A stretch of DNA of 64,000 nucleotides, taken from positions 24,549,114 through 24,613,113 of the forward strand of contig OY998179.1 in the NCBI GenBank assembly GCA_963921935.1, read 5' to 3'. The position numbers and the translations under genes were made by a program. The notes beneath the pieces are model-generated. The model searched no databases. It saw nothing but the letters and a program-made list of their open reading frames with translations, and had not been told where the DNA came from. The DNA comes from Galeruca laticollis (Eukaryota > Arthropoda > Insecta > Coleoptera > Chrysomelidae). The number at the start of each line of letters is the position of its first letter. Position 1 is the stretch's first letter. Of the stretch, positions 53,744-63,525 are shown piece after piece.

Positions 53744-54135
53744 CCCCGGTAGCGCGCCGCCTTATCATCCTAACGGATCTTTCTCGACTACGTCACATTT
53801 TACAGCAAGAACCCGGTAGCGCGCCGCCTTATCATCCTAACGGATCTTTCTCGACTACGTCACATTTTACAGCAAGAAGCGTGCGCGCGGCAGCAATACA
53901 TTTCTTCGCTAATAATATATATGAGAGCTTATGGCGGCATGTGTTGAATGCCTTGCTATAGACCCGAAGGTTGTGCGATCGAATCTCACTGAAGTTTTTT
54001 TTCAGATTTTTAAATATACAACAACAGGACTAAAAATGGCGGCCTAAAATTAAAAACGCGCGCGCCGCCACTCTCAGCGCCACCAAGCGGAGATTTTTGA
54101 AGTAGTGGCCCAGAACTCTCCTAGTACATACTACT
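53744..54135 (-). repeat. Polinton right terminal inverted repeat
   Basis: About 392 bp, the reverse complement of 38956-39348. It contains two copies of a 67-bp unit (CCGGTAGCGCGCCGCC... ) at 53745-53880, a tRNA-like segment (53926-53994) with T8, and ends CCTAGTACATACTACT just before AATACA. The unit boundaries differ slightly from the left end, so the two ends have expanded or been converted independently. Confidence 0.92.
53926..53994 (+). other. tRNA-like (A box/B box) segment in the right terminal repeat
   Basis: TGGCGGCATGTG (A-box-like), GACCCGAAGG, then GTGCG-ATCGAAT-CTCAC (T-arm-like, B-box-like GATCGAATCTC) and a T8 run at 53995-54002. No proper acceptor stem. Mirror of 39100-39168. 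Confidence 0.5.
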
Positions 54136-54162
54136 AATACATTTGCCAGTAAATTCTAAAAA

Positions 54163-54530
54163 ATGGCCTATAGTGAGACGTTTTTAAGAGATTTTTTCGA
54201 ATTATACAAAGAACAAGAGTGTCTGTGGAAAATTAAATCGCCAGCTTATCATGACAAAAATGCTAGAAAAAGAGCTATGGATACTTTGATTGCGAAGTTT
54301 CAAGAAGTAAAAAATGATGCAAATGAGGATTTTGTAAAAAAGAAAATTAATAATTTAAGAATATCATACAAAAGGGAATAAAAGTTAGTAAAAAATTCCA
54401 TCAATTCTGGGGTAGGGACGGAAGAAATGTATAAGCCAAAGTTATGGTATTTCGAGTTGCTATCTTTTTTGGGCGATCAAGATTTACGAAGAACACCTGT
54501 TTCTAATATGTCTGATGAGGAAGAGGTAAG
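54163..54530 (+). pseudogene. MADF-domain gene of the Harbinger element, broken by one stop
   Basis: ATG at 54163 opens a MADF domain (MAYSETFLRDFFELYKEQEC, LWKIKSPAYHDKNARKRAMD, KKKINNLRISYKRE). A TAA at 54379-54381 stops it. The same frame continues past it with GVGTEEMYKPKLWYFELLSF, the second half of the domain, to a splice-donor-like GGTAAGT near 54522. Such Myb/MADF proteins are the DNA-binding partner of the Harbinger nuclease. The ATG lies only 28 bp from the Polinton end, so the Polinton inserted just upstream of the gene. Confidence 0.8.
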
Positions 54531-54549
54531 TAAATAAAAAGAATATTTT

Positions 54550-55160
54550 TCTGTAGCTTTATTTTGCCAGTTTACAACACCTTCATTATTAAAATAATTC
54601 ATAAAATGTTCTCTGTTTTCCAACCTGTGACAAACTTCTGTTGTTCAAACTATGTTGTAAATCTGTAAAATCATTTGAAGTAGATCGATGACCTACCGTA
54701 AGGGTTCCAGATTCGTGATTTTCAAGATCCAAATGCTCAGTAGGAGTGTATACTTGAGGACATTTACTTCGTAAAAGATTGTGAGTTATTTAACATCGGA
54801 TGATGCCTGATGATGTTGTACAGTTGGTTGTATAATGTCCTATACCTATACTTACCTTAAAGTAACTGAAAGCCGTTCATGTGGAGTTATTGAAGAACGC
54901 ATAACTGTGTCTTGTTTTTGGATAATAGGCGTTACTGCTGATAGCAATTCAACATAAATAGATTCATCCATTCGTAGTTAATTTCTCCAATCATCGGGAT
55001 ATAATCTCAATTCTTCTAATAAATTTACATGACTGTAGGTATTTCTTTTCAGTAACCACTTTTTACACCACCACCTACGTTTTTCGTATTTTTTTCTATT
55101 CGTATCGGTTAAACAAAGCGCAAGAGCCCCTAAGTATATTTTCTTCCGACATTTTCACGT
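54550..55160 (-). pseudogene. HARBI1-like nuclease, internally deleted
   Basis: On the minus strand: RRWWCKKWLLKRNTYSHVNL, LLEELRLYPDDWRN, stop, LRMDESIYVELLSAVTPIIQ and KQDTVMRSSITPHERLSVTL, the N-terminal end of a PIF/Harbinger nuclease. A C-terminal patch (YFNNEGVVNWQ near 54580) follows. The catalytic DDE region between them is missing. Confidence 0.75.
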
Positions 55161-55295
55161 TGAAAGTAAACTCGTACTGCGAAATCTTAAACGTGTGTGT
55201 TCTTATTCGATTTTCGACAAAATTGTACTGTAATTGCATTCAACAAAATCGTACTGAGGTATGGCATGAGTGACGGGCTTTAGACATAATAGCCG

Positions 55296-55426
55296 TTTGT
55301 TAGACACAATAAAATGTATGCTTGATGGAAAATCTGCAAAGCATCTTTCTACTGTGCCGCTATCAAACGATACTGTTTCACGGCGAATTCAAGATCTGGC
55401 AATCTACTTCAAACAAGAACTAGTTA
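55296..55426 (+). pseudogene. ZBED5-like hAT-derived ORF, piece 2 of 3
   Basis: Reads LLDTIKCMLDGKSAKHLSTV, PLSNDTVSRRIQDLA and YFKQELVT, the conserved stretch that follows the BED finger in ZBED5/FAM200-like proteins. It continues piece 1 (38450-38729), with the Harbinger/Polinton nest between. It is cut at 55426 by the Tc1-like element; the protein resumes at 60362. Confidence 0.85.
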
Positions 55427-55452
55427 CAGGTTGGCAAATTAATTTTAGCAGT

Positions 55453-56789
55453 TGACGATGCGCGAGAAAGCCATACAACTTGACAACGTTGTAAACGCAG
55501 TTACCGGAAAGAGCAGGCGACGTACATACCGCATGCAAAGTTTTAAAGGTTGTGAGGCTGCTAATACGTACGAGAGTAACACAATATTTTGAATTTGGAT
55601 TTAAAAATATAAAATTGTGGCACATGTATAATGCTATATAAAATCGAGTTTACAAAACTAAATAACATTAATGTGCTCTCTATTACTAATTAAATGAATA
55701 AGGAAAAAAAACCATTAGATTTTTCTACGAAAATTAGGTTTTTTTGTACAGACATAATTATTTATTGCTTCAAAAACCATAAGGGGAATTCTATAATTAC
55801 CCTTTTTTATTTTATGTGATGTAAATAATAAATAATAAATAGATTCCAAGAGACATAAACTTTCACCTTTACTTCAAATTAATGTCTTTTAAATGGTCCC
55901 TTCATAATATTCGTCATCACAGTTCATTTCTATATAAATTGGAAGTCAGGTAGATTTTGTAGATAAAGCGTATAAAATGATAAGGATTGATAAACGACTT
56001 TCTAAATTCGTAGTAATAGTATAAGCTTTCTAATATTTTTATTCTTAACAATATGTAGTAGATAATAATGTAAAAATTCGGGTTTATACATAAAATTTGA
56101 AAAACAAATTGGGGAAATCGCCTTTAGAGATGGTCTAATAAGTATACTAATAATATAAATAAAATATTAAAGCTTTTTTGTGTTAGATATTTTTACTTCC
56201 ATATGTAAATTTTTGGGTCTTTTGCAAATATTTACTATGAAATTAGAACATCCCTTCACACTTTTTACAGAGTTAGAACTGGCAAAACAAAAAAATCTTG
56301 ATTCTGGGTGCCATCAATTATTGTTTATTTAGAATTATGTACAGATGTACTACAAATATTATATTACTCTAGTGGAATTCGTCTCTAATATATACAATTC
56401 TATAACACCTATTTACATTTGTTGCGTTTAATGTATTCAGTCATATCACCTACAAACAAACACTATAATTAAAAATATGTTTTAGATGTACAGGGATCAT
56501 CAACAGTAAAATAATGATGTGCATCTACAAATGATTCTTCAAAATCACTTCCTATATCCACTTCATCATCCTCGCTATCCTCCGTCTTCGGCCAAATGAA
56601 TGATAATATTATCTACAACAGTATCTAAAAGTGGTTCATTGTTCATAATTTAATTTTCAATCTTTTTAACATGGTCACTTCTAACTTTCCAATCAGTTGC
56701 CGAAAATGTGTCAAAAAATTAATTACAGAAGGCGGTATTCTGACCAGCTATAGTTCCGACGTTTAACCGTACGTCACTATCTGTTTGTT
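55453..56789. other. AT-rich interior of the Tc1-like element
   Basis: No gene was recognised; AT-rich throughout, with several poly(T)/poly(A) patches. Confidence 0.4.
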
Positions 56790-58140
56790 TCCGAATGACG
56801 AACGGTCTTTGTAAATCTTATAAAATGAGCATGCAGATACACCAAAAAGTGCAAACTGTAAAATGTTATTACCAGGGTAATTCATATCGAGAAATAGCAG
56901 AAAATTCGTCTATTGTAGTATTCGAAAACACCCAACAAACTAACAAAAAACAAGTGAGAACGGTTATAAAATTTTTTGAAGAACATGGATTGTTAAGTTT
57001 ATAATTTTTCCATGTTTTTTGTTATATTAAAAAAAGGCAGCAGTGTCAGCCGACTGCTGTCAACCTGTACTCATCGCTAAAGCAAACTTTTTTACCGACT
57101 TTCGAATGTGTTTTACAAGCCAGTTGTGAAAAAATAAAAAACAGTTGTTATGCTGTCATAGAGAGACAGAACGTTAAGAAAATGTATATGTCACGGTAAA
57201 CGAATTGATAAAGTTTTTTTGGTAGAAAGTATAGGATTTTTCGTCACGAATTCATATCGAATCAATCAGATAAGACTTCCTTCACCCGCATAGCCACACA
57301 GCCATTTATTTACTGCTCTTATTGAGCTGGTCCTTCGATTACAGTCATAATAACAAAAAGTCAATCCACGAATTAAGCATGGCCCTTCGAGCCGGATTTG
57401 AAACTACGGCGACCTGGTGGACCTGTTGGACCTGGAGGAACATATATAGAAACAAAACATGGACGGCTTACACAAAACCAACAAATGTAACCCGAAAAAG
57501 ATGAAAGAGATATTTTAATCTGTGCAAGTGTGGAAAATAATCCTCTAAAGTCGTCCACTCAGTTAGCCAAGAATTTTGATGTTGATCTGAAAAAAATAGC
57601 TATCGTAGTTTTAAACTGAAAAAGAGCTATGGAATATTTCCAGACGATCAATTTCGTAGAAAGGAATCTTGTGAATTGGATGCAAACTTTTTAAAACATA
57701 TATTGTTCACTGATGAATCGACTTTTACCATACACGGTGCACATAATTCATCCGTTATGCGATATTGGTCCAGGACAAACCTACACAACCACTACAATAG
57801 TAGAGCTCAAAATCCCCAAAAGTTAAATGTTTGGGCTGGAATATTAGGTGAACATTTAATTGGACCATTTTTTATTGACGGCACTTTAACCGGACAAAAA
57901 TATTTGGGCATGCTGGAAAATCAAATTACTCCTGCCCTTATACAATTAGGTGTCAACTTCAATGATATTTGGTACGAACATGACGGTTGTGCATCGCATA
58001 ATTATCGATTAGCACCCAACGATTTCTTATGCAAAATGAAGAATTTAGGGATTCCAGGAGAAAAGGGTCAGTTTTCTGAATTCTACAAGCCTCTATGGAT
58101 ATAACACCTCAAATACTCACCCATGTTCGTCAAGAATTTT
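56790..58140 (+). pseudogene. Mariner-like transposase relic, nested
   Basis: An N-terminal helix-turn-helix (QIHQKVQTVKCYYQGNSYRE, FFEEHGLLSL) at 56827-57001 is followed, after a non-coding interruption, by SVENNPLKSSTQLAKNFDVD near 57530-57590. The DDE core comes next: ILFTDESTFTIHG (first Asp), YWSRTNLHNHYNSRAQNPQK, LNVWAGILGEHLIGPFFIDG, VNFNDIWYEHDGCASHNYRL (second Asp). The frame is lost soon after (58104). Different family from the enclosing element. Not functional. Confidence 0.85.
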
Positions 58141-58309
58141 ATAACCGCCTCGATTACTGTTTAGCTCAAAACGAACATTTGATTTAAATTCATTGAAGAA
58201 TTGAGAAGTTGTTTTTTAATTTTCTAATTTATTACCCATCAGAATATTATTTTTATCTAAAAATAATAGGTATTTTGATTAGAATTCGATTTTATTATCG
58301 AAAGCGTTT

Positions 58310-59285
58310 TTCTTTAACCTTTGTAAAATTGGCCACCACATAATCTTTACGTGCTGCCCAAACACTTTCGATCGGATTTAAGTTTGGGCCTTGAAACTTG
58401 CAATCCATGTCGAATAAATAATTCATCAATTTAATAAATTTTATATTGCGGTTTGTATATTTTTGCAACGTTATAAAGATCCGGTTTTAACATTTGTTTA
58501 CTGTAACATATGTTTCTTTCAGAAAGCCAGTTTTTAAATTGTTGTTTAGTCCAAGTAGTCGTAGGTAATTTTTCATATAGAAGATTGTGGTATGGGGCGT
58601 TATCAAATACCACAACAGCGTTTTATGGTAGGCTTGGAATAAGTTTTCCTTGTACCCACTTCTCATAATTTTCCTACGCCATTTCATTATGATAATATCC
58701 TGTTTTTGACGGGTAGTTCCACATAATACCAACATTAGGTACAAAAGCATTCTCACTTCCTACATGCACAATGATGAGCCTATTACCTTTTGAAACGGGT
58801 TTTCTTAATCCTTCGTTACTCTTGTCGCTTGTGACATGGATGAACGTGTGTATGTTTCATCTATATAAATGATAGGTTTGTTCTGTTCTCTGAAATTTTT
58901 TATGTTTCTCAAATATAGTAGACGTCAATGTCTGATTTCGTGACGTTCCATTAACAAACTTCTGTTGTTTTGCATGTTGGTCCAACGAAAACCCAAAGAA
59001 TGTATTTGTTTCCGCAGAGATTCGCGACTTCCTGCGAAGCCATAACTATCTGCTAAGGTTTGGTGTACATTTCTTCACGGGGGTACTTTTTTCTCGGATA
59101 TGTGATAATTTATTATGCACCTTCTAAACACAGTTTTGTCGAATTCATTTATATGGATACGGGACGTTCTTATTCTATTATTCTATTACTTCCTGTCAGA
59201 GCTTCATTTTTAATACGGGAAAGCGTTTCTTTGCCTCACTTTCCTAGCTGCAGAAACTCGTTCAATGACGTAACAATAAAATAAA
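58310..59285 (-). pseudogene. Tc1-like transposase, catalytic part
   Basis: On the minus strand: SRESLRKQIHSLGFRWTNMQ, RLLYLRNIKNFREQNKPIIY then IDETY (first Asp), RLIIVHVGSENAFVPNVGIM, ENYEKWVQGKLIPSLP, VVFDNAPYHNLLYEKLPTTT (second Asp), KPDLYNVAKIYKPQYKIY, and after a shift GPNLNPIESVWAARKDYVVA (Glu region). At least three frameshifts or stops. It belongs to the widespread arthropod DDE_3 transposase type with VxDNAPYHN. Confidence 0.85.
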
Positions 59286-60015
59286 TCTATATCAATGTTG
59301 TATTAAAAGTTTTACTCATGTTTATTTTTATACAAATAAAATGAGGAAGTAGTTAAATTTGTTTTCAGTGACCGTTCTTTGAAATAAAAATTTTTGTCGT
59401 GGGTTTCGACCATTTAAAAGAAGTATTAAATTCAAAAATACTATATCATGTTTCAGTTCATTAGTTGTTTTAAACGATCCTTAGATTTTAGTTCAAACAT
59501 ATTTTAATATGACCAAACCGCAATTGTAACTGAAATCGGAAGATGGTTCAAAACAAATAATAAAACCGAAACTTAATAGAGATAGGTATGAAATGAATAT
59601 AATAATTATGATTATTAAACCTATTACATTTAAATAGGTATCTTACATAAAATAAACATGTGACCTTTTATATACTCCTGTAGACAGAAACAGAATAGTT
59701 ATTTATGCAACAAGTGCATAAAGTGGTGCTTTTTTACACGAATGGAAAAATTGAGGCATGAGCCGCAGGCATGCAACAACCAAAAAATGTCTCATTTAGG
59801 TTGCTCTAAATGGACTGAAAATGGCGTCGATTTGTTTGTCATGATGACATAACGGTGCATAAAATTGACACATGAGTGCATAGAATTGACATATGAGTGC
59901 ATAAAATACTTTGTCTCATCCTAATGTCACTTTTTTAAAGCGTTTAACAAATAAATATTTTATGTACGAAAATCGATTTAAAAAATTTACTATCGAGTGT
60001 AAATTTGTTAAATAA
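59286..60015. other. Sequence separating the two parts of the Tc1-like transposase
   Basis: Interrupts the protein between its N-terminus and catalytic part. It includes a short tandem of ATGAGTGCATA(A/G)AATTGACA near 59850-59910. Intron, insertion or decay cannot be told apart. Confidence 0.4.
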
Positions 60016-60204
60016 TTACTTTGGTTTAAAAGTTTTATTGCAATAATTAAAACTTATCTTTGTTAATGGAATTGTCGACATGCCATTGTTTGCCTCTTCA
60101 GTCATGAAATTTAAAACGTTCATAATTATTTCACGACACTGCTCACTCAACTTTTTATGAACAACTTTACTTTCTGGAATCGCCATAACAAGTTTGTATT
60201 GCAC
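60016..60204 (-). pseudogene. Tc1-like transposase, N-terminal fragment
   Basis: 62 residues: ESKVVHKKLSEQCREIIMNV, LNFMTEEANNGMSTIPLTKI. This is the N-terminal HTH start of the transposase whose catalytic part is at 58310-59285. It begins about 150 bp inside the right terminal repeat. Confidence 0.65.
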
Positions 60205-60359
60205 AACCCCGGTAATAACACTTTTCTCTGAACTGTACTGTCAAAACGAAGCTTACGAATTCTGCCAGCGAAGTGAGCTCTTGCAATCCGCATACGTCTT
60301 TGCTACGGCGCATCGGACGTTGCCAAACTTCCGACTGCCAAAATTAATTTACCAACCTG

Positions 60360-60745
60360 TACACGTCTACAAAAAACACGATTCTTCTTGCAAGTGGATG
60401 CGTCTACTGATGTCTGGCTATCTTGCTAGTTATCGTGAGATATCCATATAAAAAAATATTTTGAAGAAGACTGCTTATGTATTCATCGCAGCCCACAAAC
60501 ACTACCGGAGAGTAATTTTTTTATAAAATAAATATATTTTTTGAAGAAAATAATCTCAGTTGGAACGATTGCATTGACATTTGTAGAGATGGGGCCAAGG
60601 CAATGACGGGTATAACAGCAGGAGCAGTGTCACTAATAAAAAATAGAGCGCCTAATTGTATCCTACATAGGCAAGCACTTGCGATGAGGCAAATGCCGTC
60701 AAATTTAAAATTAGTTATGGATGAAACATGAATATGAATAGAACA
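60360..60745 (+). pseudogene. ZBED5-like hAT-derived ORF, piece 3 of 3
   Basis: Resumes with FFLQVDASTDVWLSC, then after stops and a shift FFEENNLSWNDCIDICRDGA, KAMTGITAGAVSLIKNRAPN and CILHRQALAMRQMPSNLKLV with MDET. These are the RNase-H-like core and CxxH-type insertion region of ZBED5-like proteins (DASTDV is the first catalytic Asp). The match ends at about 60745; the dimerisation domain is missing. Confidence 0.85.
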
Positions 60746-62040
60746 CATGAATAACTATGGATGTTATTACGACGAACCAGCATTTTCAAATTTTTCAAAA
60801 TAAAATCTAACTTCTCTAAAAGCAATTTAAATCATTGTCGTCCTCTGTTTCCGCGCAAATGTTATCAACAATGTGAGAAAAATGAAAGTTGATAACGTTA
60901 TGTGACGGTTGAATGTACTAATAATATTTTTTCACTCACTAGTAGTTTGTGAGTTCACCAACAAAGAAAATACTTCTTTCACGATTATTCACAAATTTTG
61001 TCTCAACGAGTATTGAGGCATTAATTTTTATTATATCGCAAAATCTCAAAATAGGTCACAAAATTTTTGCATCTAGAATAAAAGATATGATTATGATAAA
61101 TACATTGTTTGTTCAAAGAAAGATTGATAAATAATCTGATTGTGTTACCCACGTGCAGGGATCAATATCTGAGTAAAGGTCGGAAAAAATCGATGATTTC
61201 GTGGAAAACATTAACCTGTTGGTAAGCAATTGAAGGTGTTATCGTCGCGTTGTGCAAATTTTTTGAAGAACTAGGTAAGATTTATTACCTTTAAATATTT
61301 TTTTAATGAAATACCATTGAAATTCATAATTTTTGAGAACGAGCGCTTGCTTATATGTAAATACTTTTCAAATAAAGAATATTAACAAACATTAACAGGA
61401 TATTTTGAATAAGTAAGTAAACTCATAGGTAAAGTGAATAGTACAAGACGTTATCTTATCTTGACTTCCAATTAATAATACCTAATATTATTCTGGATGT
61501 ATCTTTGATAAAAACTTTCTTTTGTATATGAACGATTCACTTTGCATTTATTAGTAATCCCATTTATTCTTTGGTCTACCGACACATCTTTTTTCATCTA
61601 TAGGTGATGTCTGTCCATTCTGTCGATGTATGTTATTTACAAGATTTTCTCTGTTTTTTAATCATTTGGTTCCTATCTATTCTAAAACAACTGAACCCTT
61701 TTTAGAAATTGTATTTCTTGTATCTATTTCTGCCGTCATATGTTAAAGAGCAGTAAATCAGGTAATGTTACTTTAGAGGAAAATGTATTTTAAATAAGCA
61801 ATTTAATTTTGGATGTGACGAAATATGAAGTGAAAATTGTAATTTATTGTGAAGATTAGAGGTAGGCGTATCATATTCTAAACCATTTCACGTTCCAGAC
61901 CATTAATTAGAGAAACACTTACCTCCAGGCTGTGGAAATGGAATAATACCATATGTTTAAAAGCTCACTGGGATATATTATACTTAACACATTAATAACA
62001 AATAACCATGACCACCGCCAACATGTCGATTACATCCTAT
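60746..62040. other. AT-rich spacer, nothing recognised
   Basis: No conserved ORF, RNA gene or clear repeat. Confidence 0.4.
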
Positions 62041-63525
62041 GACTAGTTTTTAAAATACAGGGTGTTAAAGTCGAGAAATCCATATTTTTTGAAACTACGT
62101 AACTTGATTAAATAGAAAAAAATAAGCATTTTTAGTTGATTGTAGCATTAATAAGTCCTAGTCTAACGCAAACTTACACATAAATACTTCAAAATGTAAA
62201 CATATACAGTGTGGTTCTCAGTTACATCAGGGGGAGTTTTTGAAATTCTGGGAGAATATGATATGGAATGAAAACATGGTCAAAAATAAAAATTTACATA
62301 ATATTTACTGTTCTGACATTATATAAACCCATTTTACATTATATGTATACAGGGTGATTGTTATTTCATTCACAGAAAGGCGTTTCTTAAAAAATAAAAA
62401 ATTACACTCTGTATATTAGGGAATTTGTCATTAATATTGATTATGCATTTAATAACTAAAGAACAATAGTTTCCATGGAGTACAGGGTGATAGACACATC
62501 TAATTCGTTTTTGATGCAGCAATAATTAAAGAAATATTCCCTTTTCAGAATCGCCCTATATTTCTCAATTCGATCCGTCAAAATGTACGATCTATTTATG
62601 TTTGTCATTAGCTGTAAGCAATTAATACCTTCGTATAATTTCATAATTTTAGTATGATCCGTTTTTGAGATTCCAATATACAGGGTGATTCATAACTATT
62701 GGGACATAGGCTAAGGGTAGATTGTTTGGACCAAAATATGGCGATATGACCAAATAACCTCAATTGAAATGTACGATCTATTTATTTTTGTCATTAGCTG
62801 TAAGCATTTAATTCCTGCGTATAATTTCATAATTTTAGTATGATCCGTTTTTGAGATTCCAATATACAGGGTGATTCATAACTATATAACTATATAACAT
62901 AGGCTATGGGTTTGGACCAAAATATGGCGATAGGACCAAATAACCTCGTTGAAATATTGCAGTGGAAAAAGATGAAGGGCGTTAAAGTTGAATTTTTTTT
63001 TCGTTTTTTGCTAATAATTTCACTGTATATTTATCGATTGTTATCAAAATCGGCACAGAGGCATAATTTTATACTGGCAATATTATTTTATGTATTATTT
63101 GATATTTTGTTACAGGGGGAGCCTCGTGAAGGATTTCTGATGATGAAATTGACTGGTAACTTTTTTTGACGAAACTTTTTAGTGATTTTTATTAAAAAAA
63201 GTTATAAACATCATCTTTACGTAATATTGGTACTCTTGTTCAAACACGATATTCTCATTTGTTTTCGAGTAAAACGCAATAGAACAGTTCAAAGTATCGG
63301 AAGGGGATTTCAAATATTATTACTCACAAATGGCTATTATACTCGTAAATGAATAGATTTGTCTGATATTTATTATGGTTCACTATATACATATATTGGA
63401 ATCTCAAAAACGCATCATACTAAAATTATGAAATTATATGAAGTTATTAACTGCTTAAAGCTAATTACAAAAATAAATAGATCGTACATTTTGACGGATT
63501 GAATTGAAAAATATAAGGTGATTCT
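62041..63525. repeat. TACAGGGTG-type dispersed repeats in direct and inverted copies
   Basis: ACAGGGTG occurs at about 62058, 62350, 62483, 62683 and 62868. A block from AATGTACGATCTATTTAT through TATAATTTCATAATTTTAGTA to the following GTTTTTGAGATTCCAATATAC is present at about 62581-62683 and 62770-62867. It recurs in reverse orientation at 63398-63490. The whole may be an old foldback element around 62480-63525. A short open frame at 62906-63169 has no recognised relatives. Confidence 0.65.

Larger units (their letters stand above)
38956..54135. mobile_element. Polinton/Maverick element, 15,180 bp, no DNA polymerase gene
   Basis: The boundaries are set by terminal inverted repeats (5' AGTAGTATGTACTAGG) and a perfect 6-bp target duplication AATACA at 38950-38955 and 54136-54141, both typical of Polintons. 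Inside are a chromodomain integrase, an FtsK/HerA-type packaging ATPase, an adenain-like protease, double-jelly-roll major and minor capsid proteins and accessory ORFs. No family-B DNA polymerase, helicase or primase was found; the largest non-capsid ORF is a metalloproteinase. The gene order is six leftward genes, five rightward genes, one leftward gene at the right end, and a duplicated, repeat-filled left quarter. The open frames are mostly intact, so the copy looks young. Confidence 0.95.
38731..55279. mobile_element. PIF/Harbinger element, interrupted by the Polinton
   Basis: The terminal inverted repeats are AGCCCGCCACTCA (38731-38743) and TGAGTGACGGGCT (55267-55279), one mismatch. A further inverted block lies inside: CAGTACGATTTTGTCGAATGC near 38758 against GCATTCAACAAAATCGTACTG at 55236-55257. 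The contents on the right of the Polinton are a MADF gene and a HARBI1-like nuclease remnant in opposite orientation, the two-gene plan of Harbinger. AGCCGTTT is found directly at 38722-38729 and again at 55291-55298. Harbinger normally makes a 3-bp duplication, so the longer repeat may be a local duplication. Without the Polinton the element is only about 1.4 kb and is internally deleted. Confidence 0.75.
55427..60359. mobile_element. Tc1/mariner-like element, 4,933 bp, TA target duplication
   Basis: Terminal inverted repeats of 26 bp with two mismatches (CAGGTTGG(C/T)AAATTAATTTT at 55427, reverse at 60334-60359) are flanked by TA at 55425-55426 and 60360-60361. The host protein reads straight across once the element and one TA are ignored. 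The transposase is on the minus strand near the right end (60204 to about 58310). A second mariner relic on the plus strand lies inside (56790-58140). The rest is AT-rich. Confidence 0.85.

Noticed and set aside
38956..54135. An integrated free-living adintovirus rather than a transposon
   Set aside because: The 6-bp target duplication, terminal inverted repeats and integrase show Polinton-type integration. The two classes overlap, so virus-like spread is kept as an inference only.
62906..63169. 87-aa hydrophobic ORF as a gene
   Set aside because: It lies in the repeat block, has no recognised family and its hydrophobicity comes from AT-rich codons.
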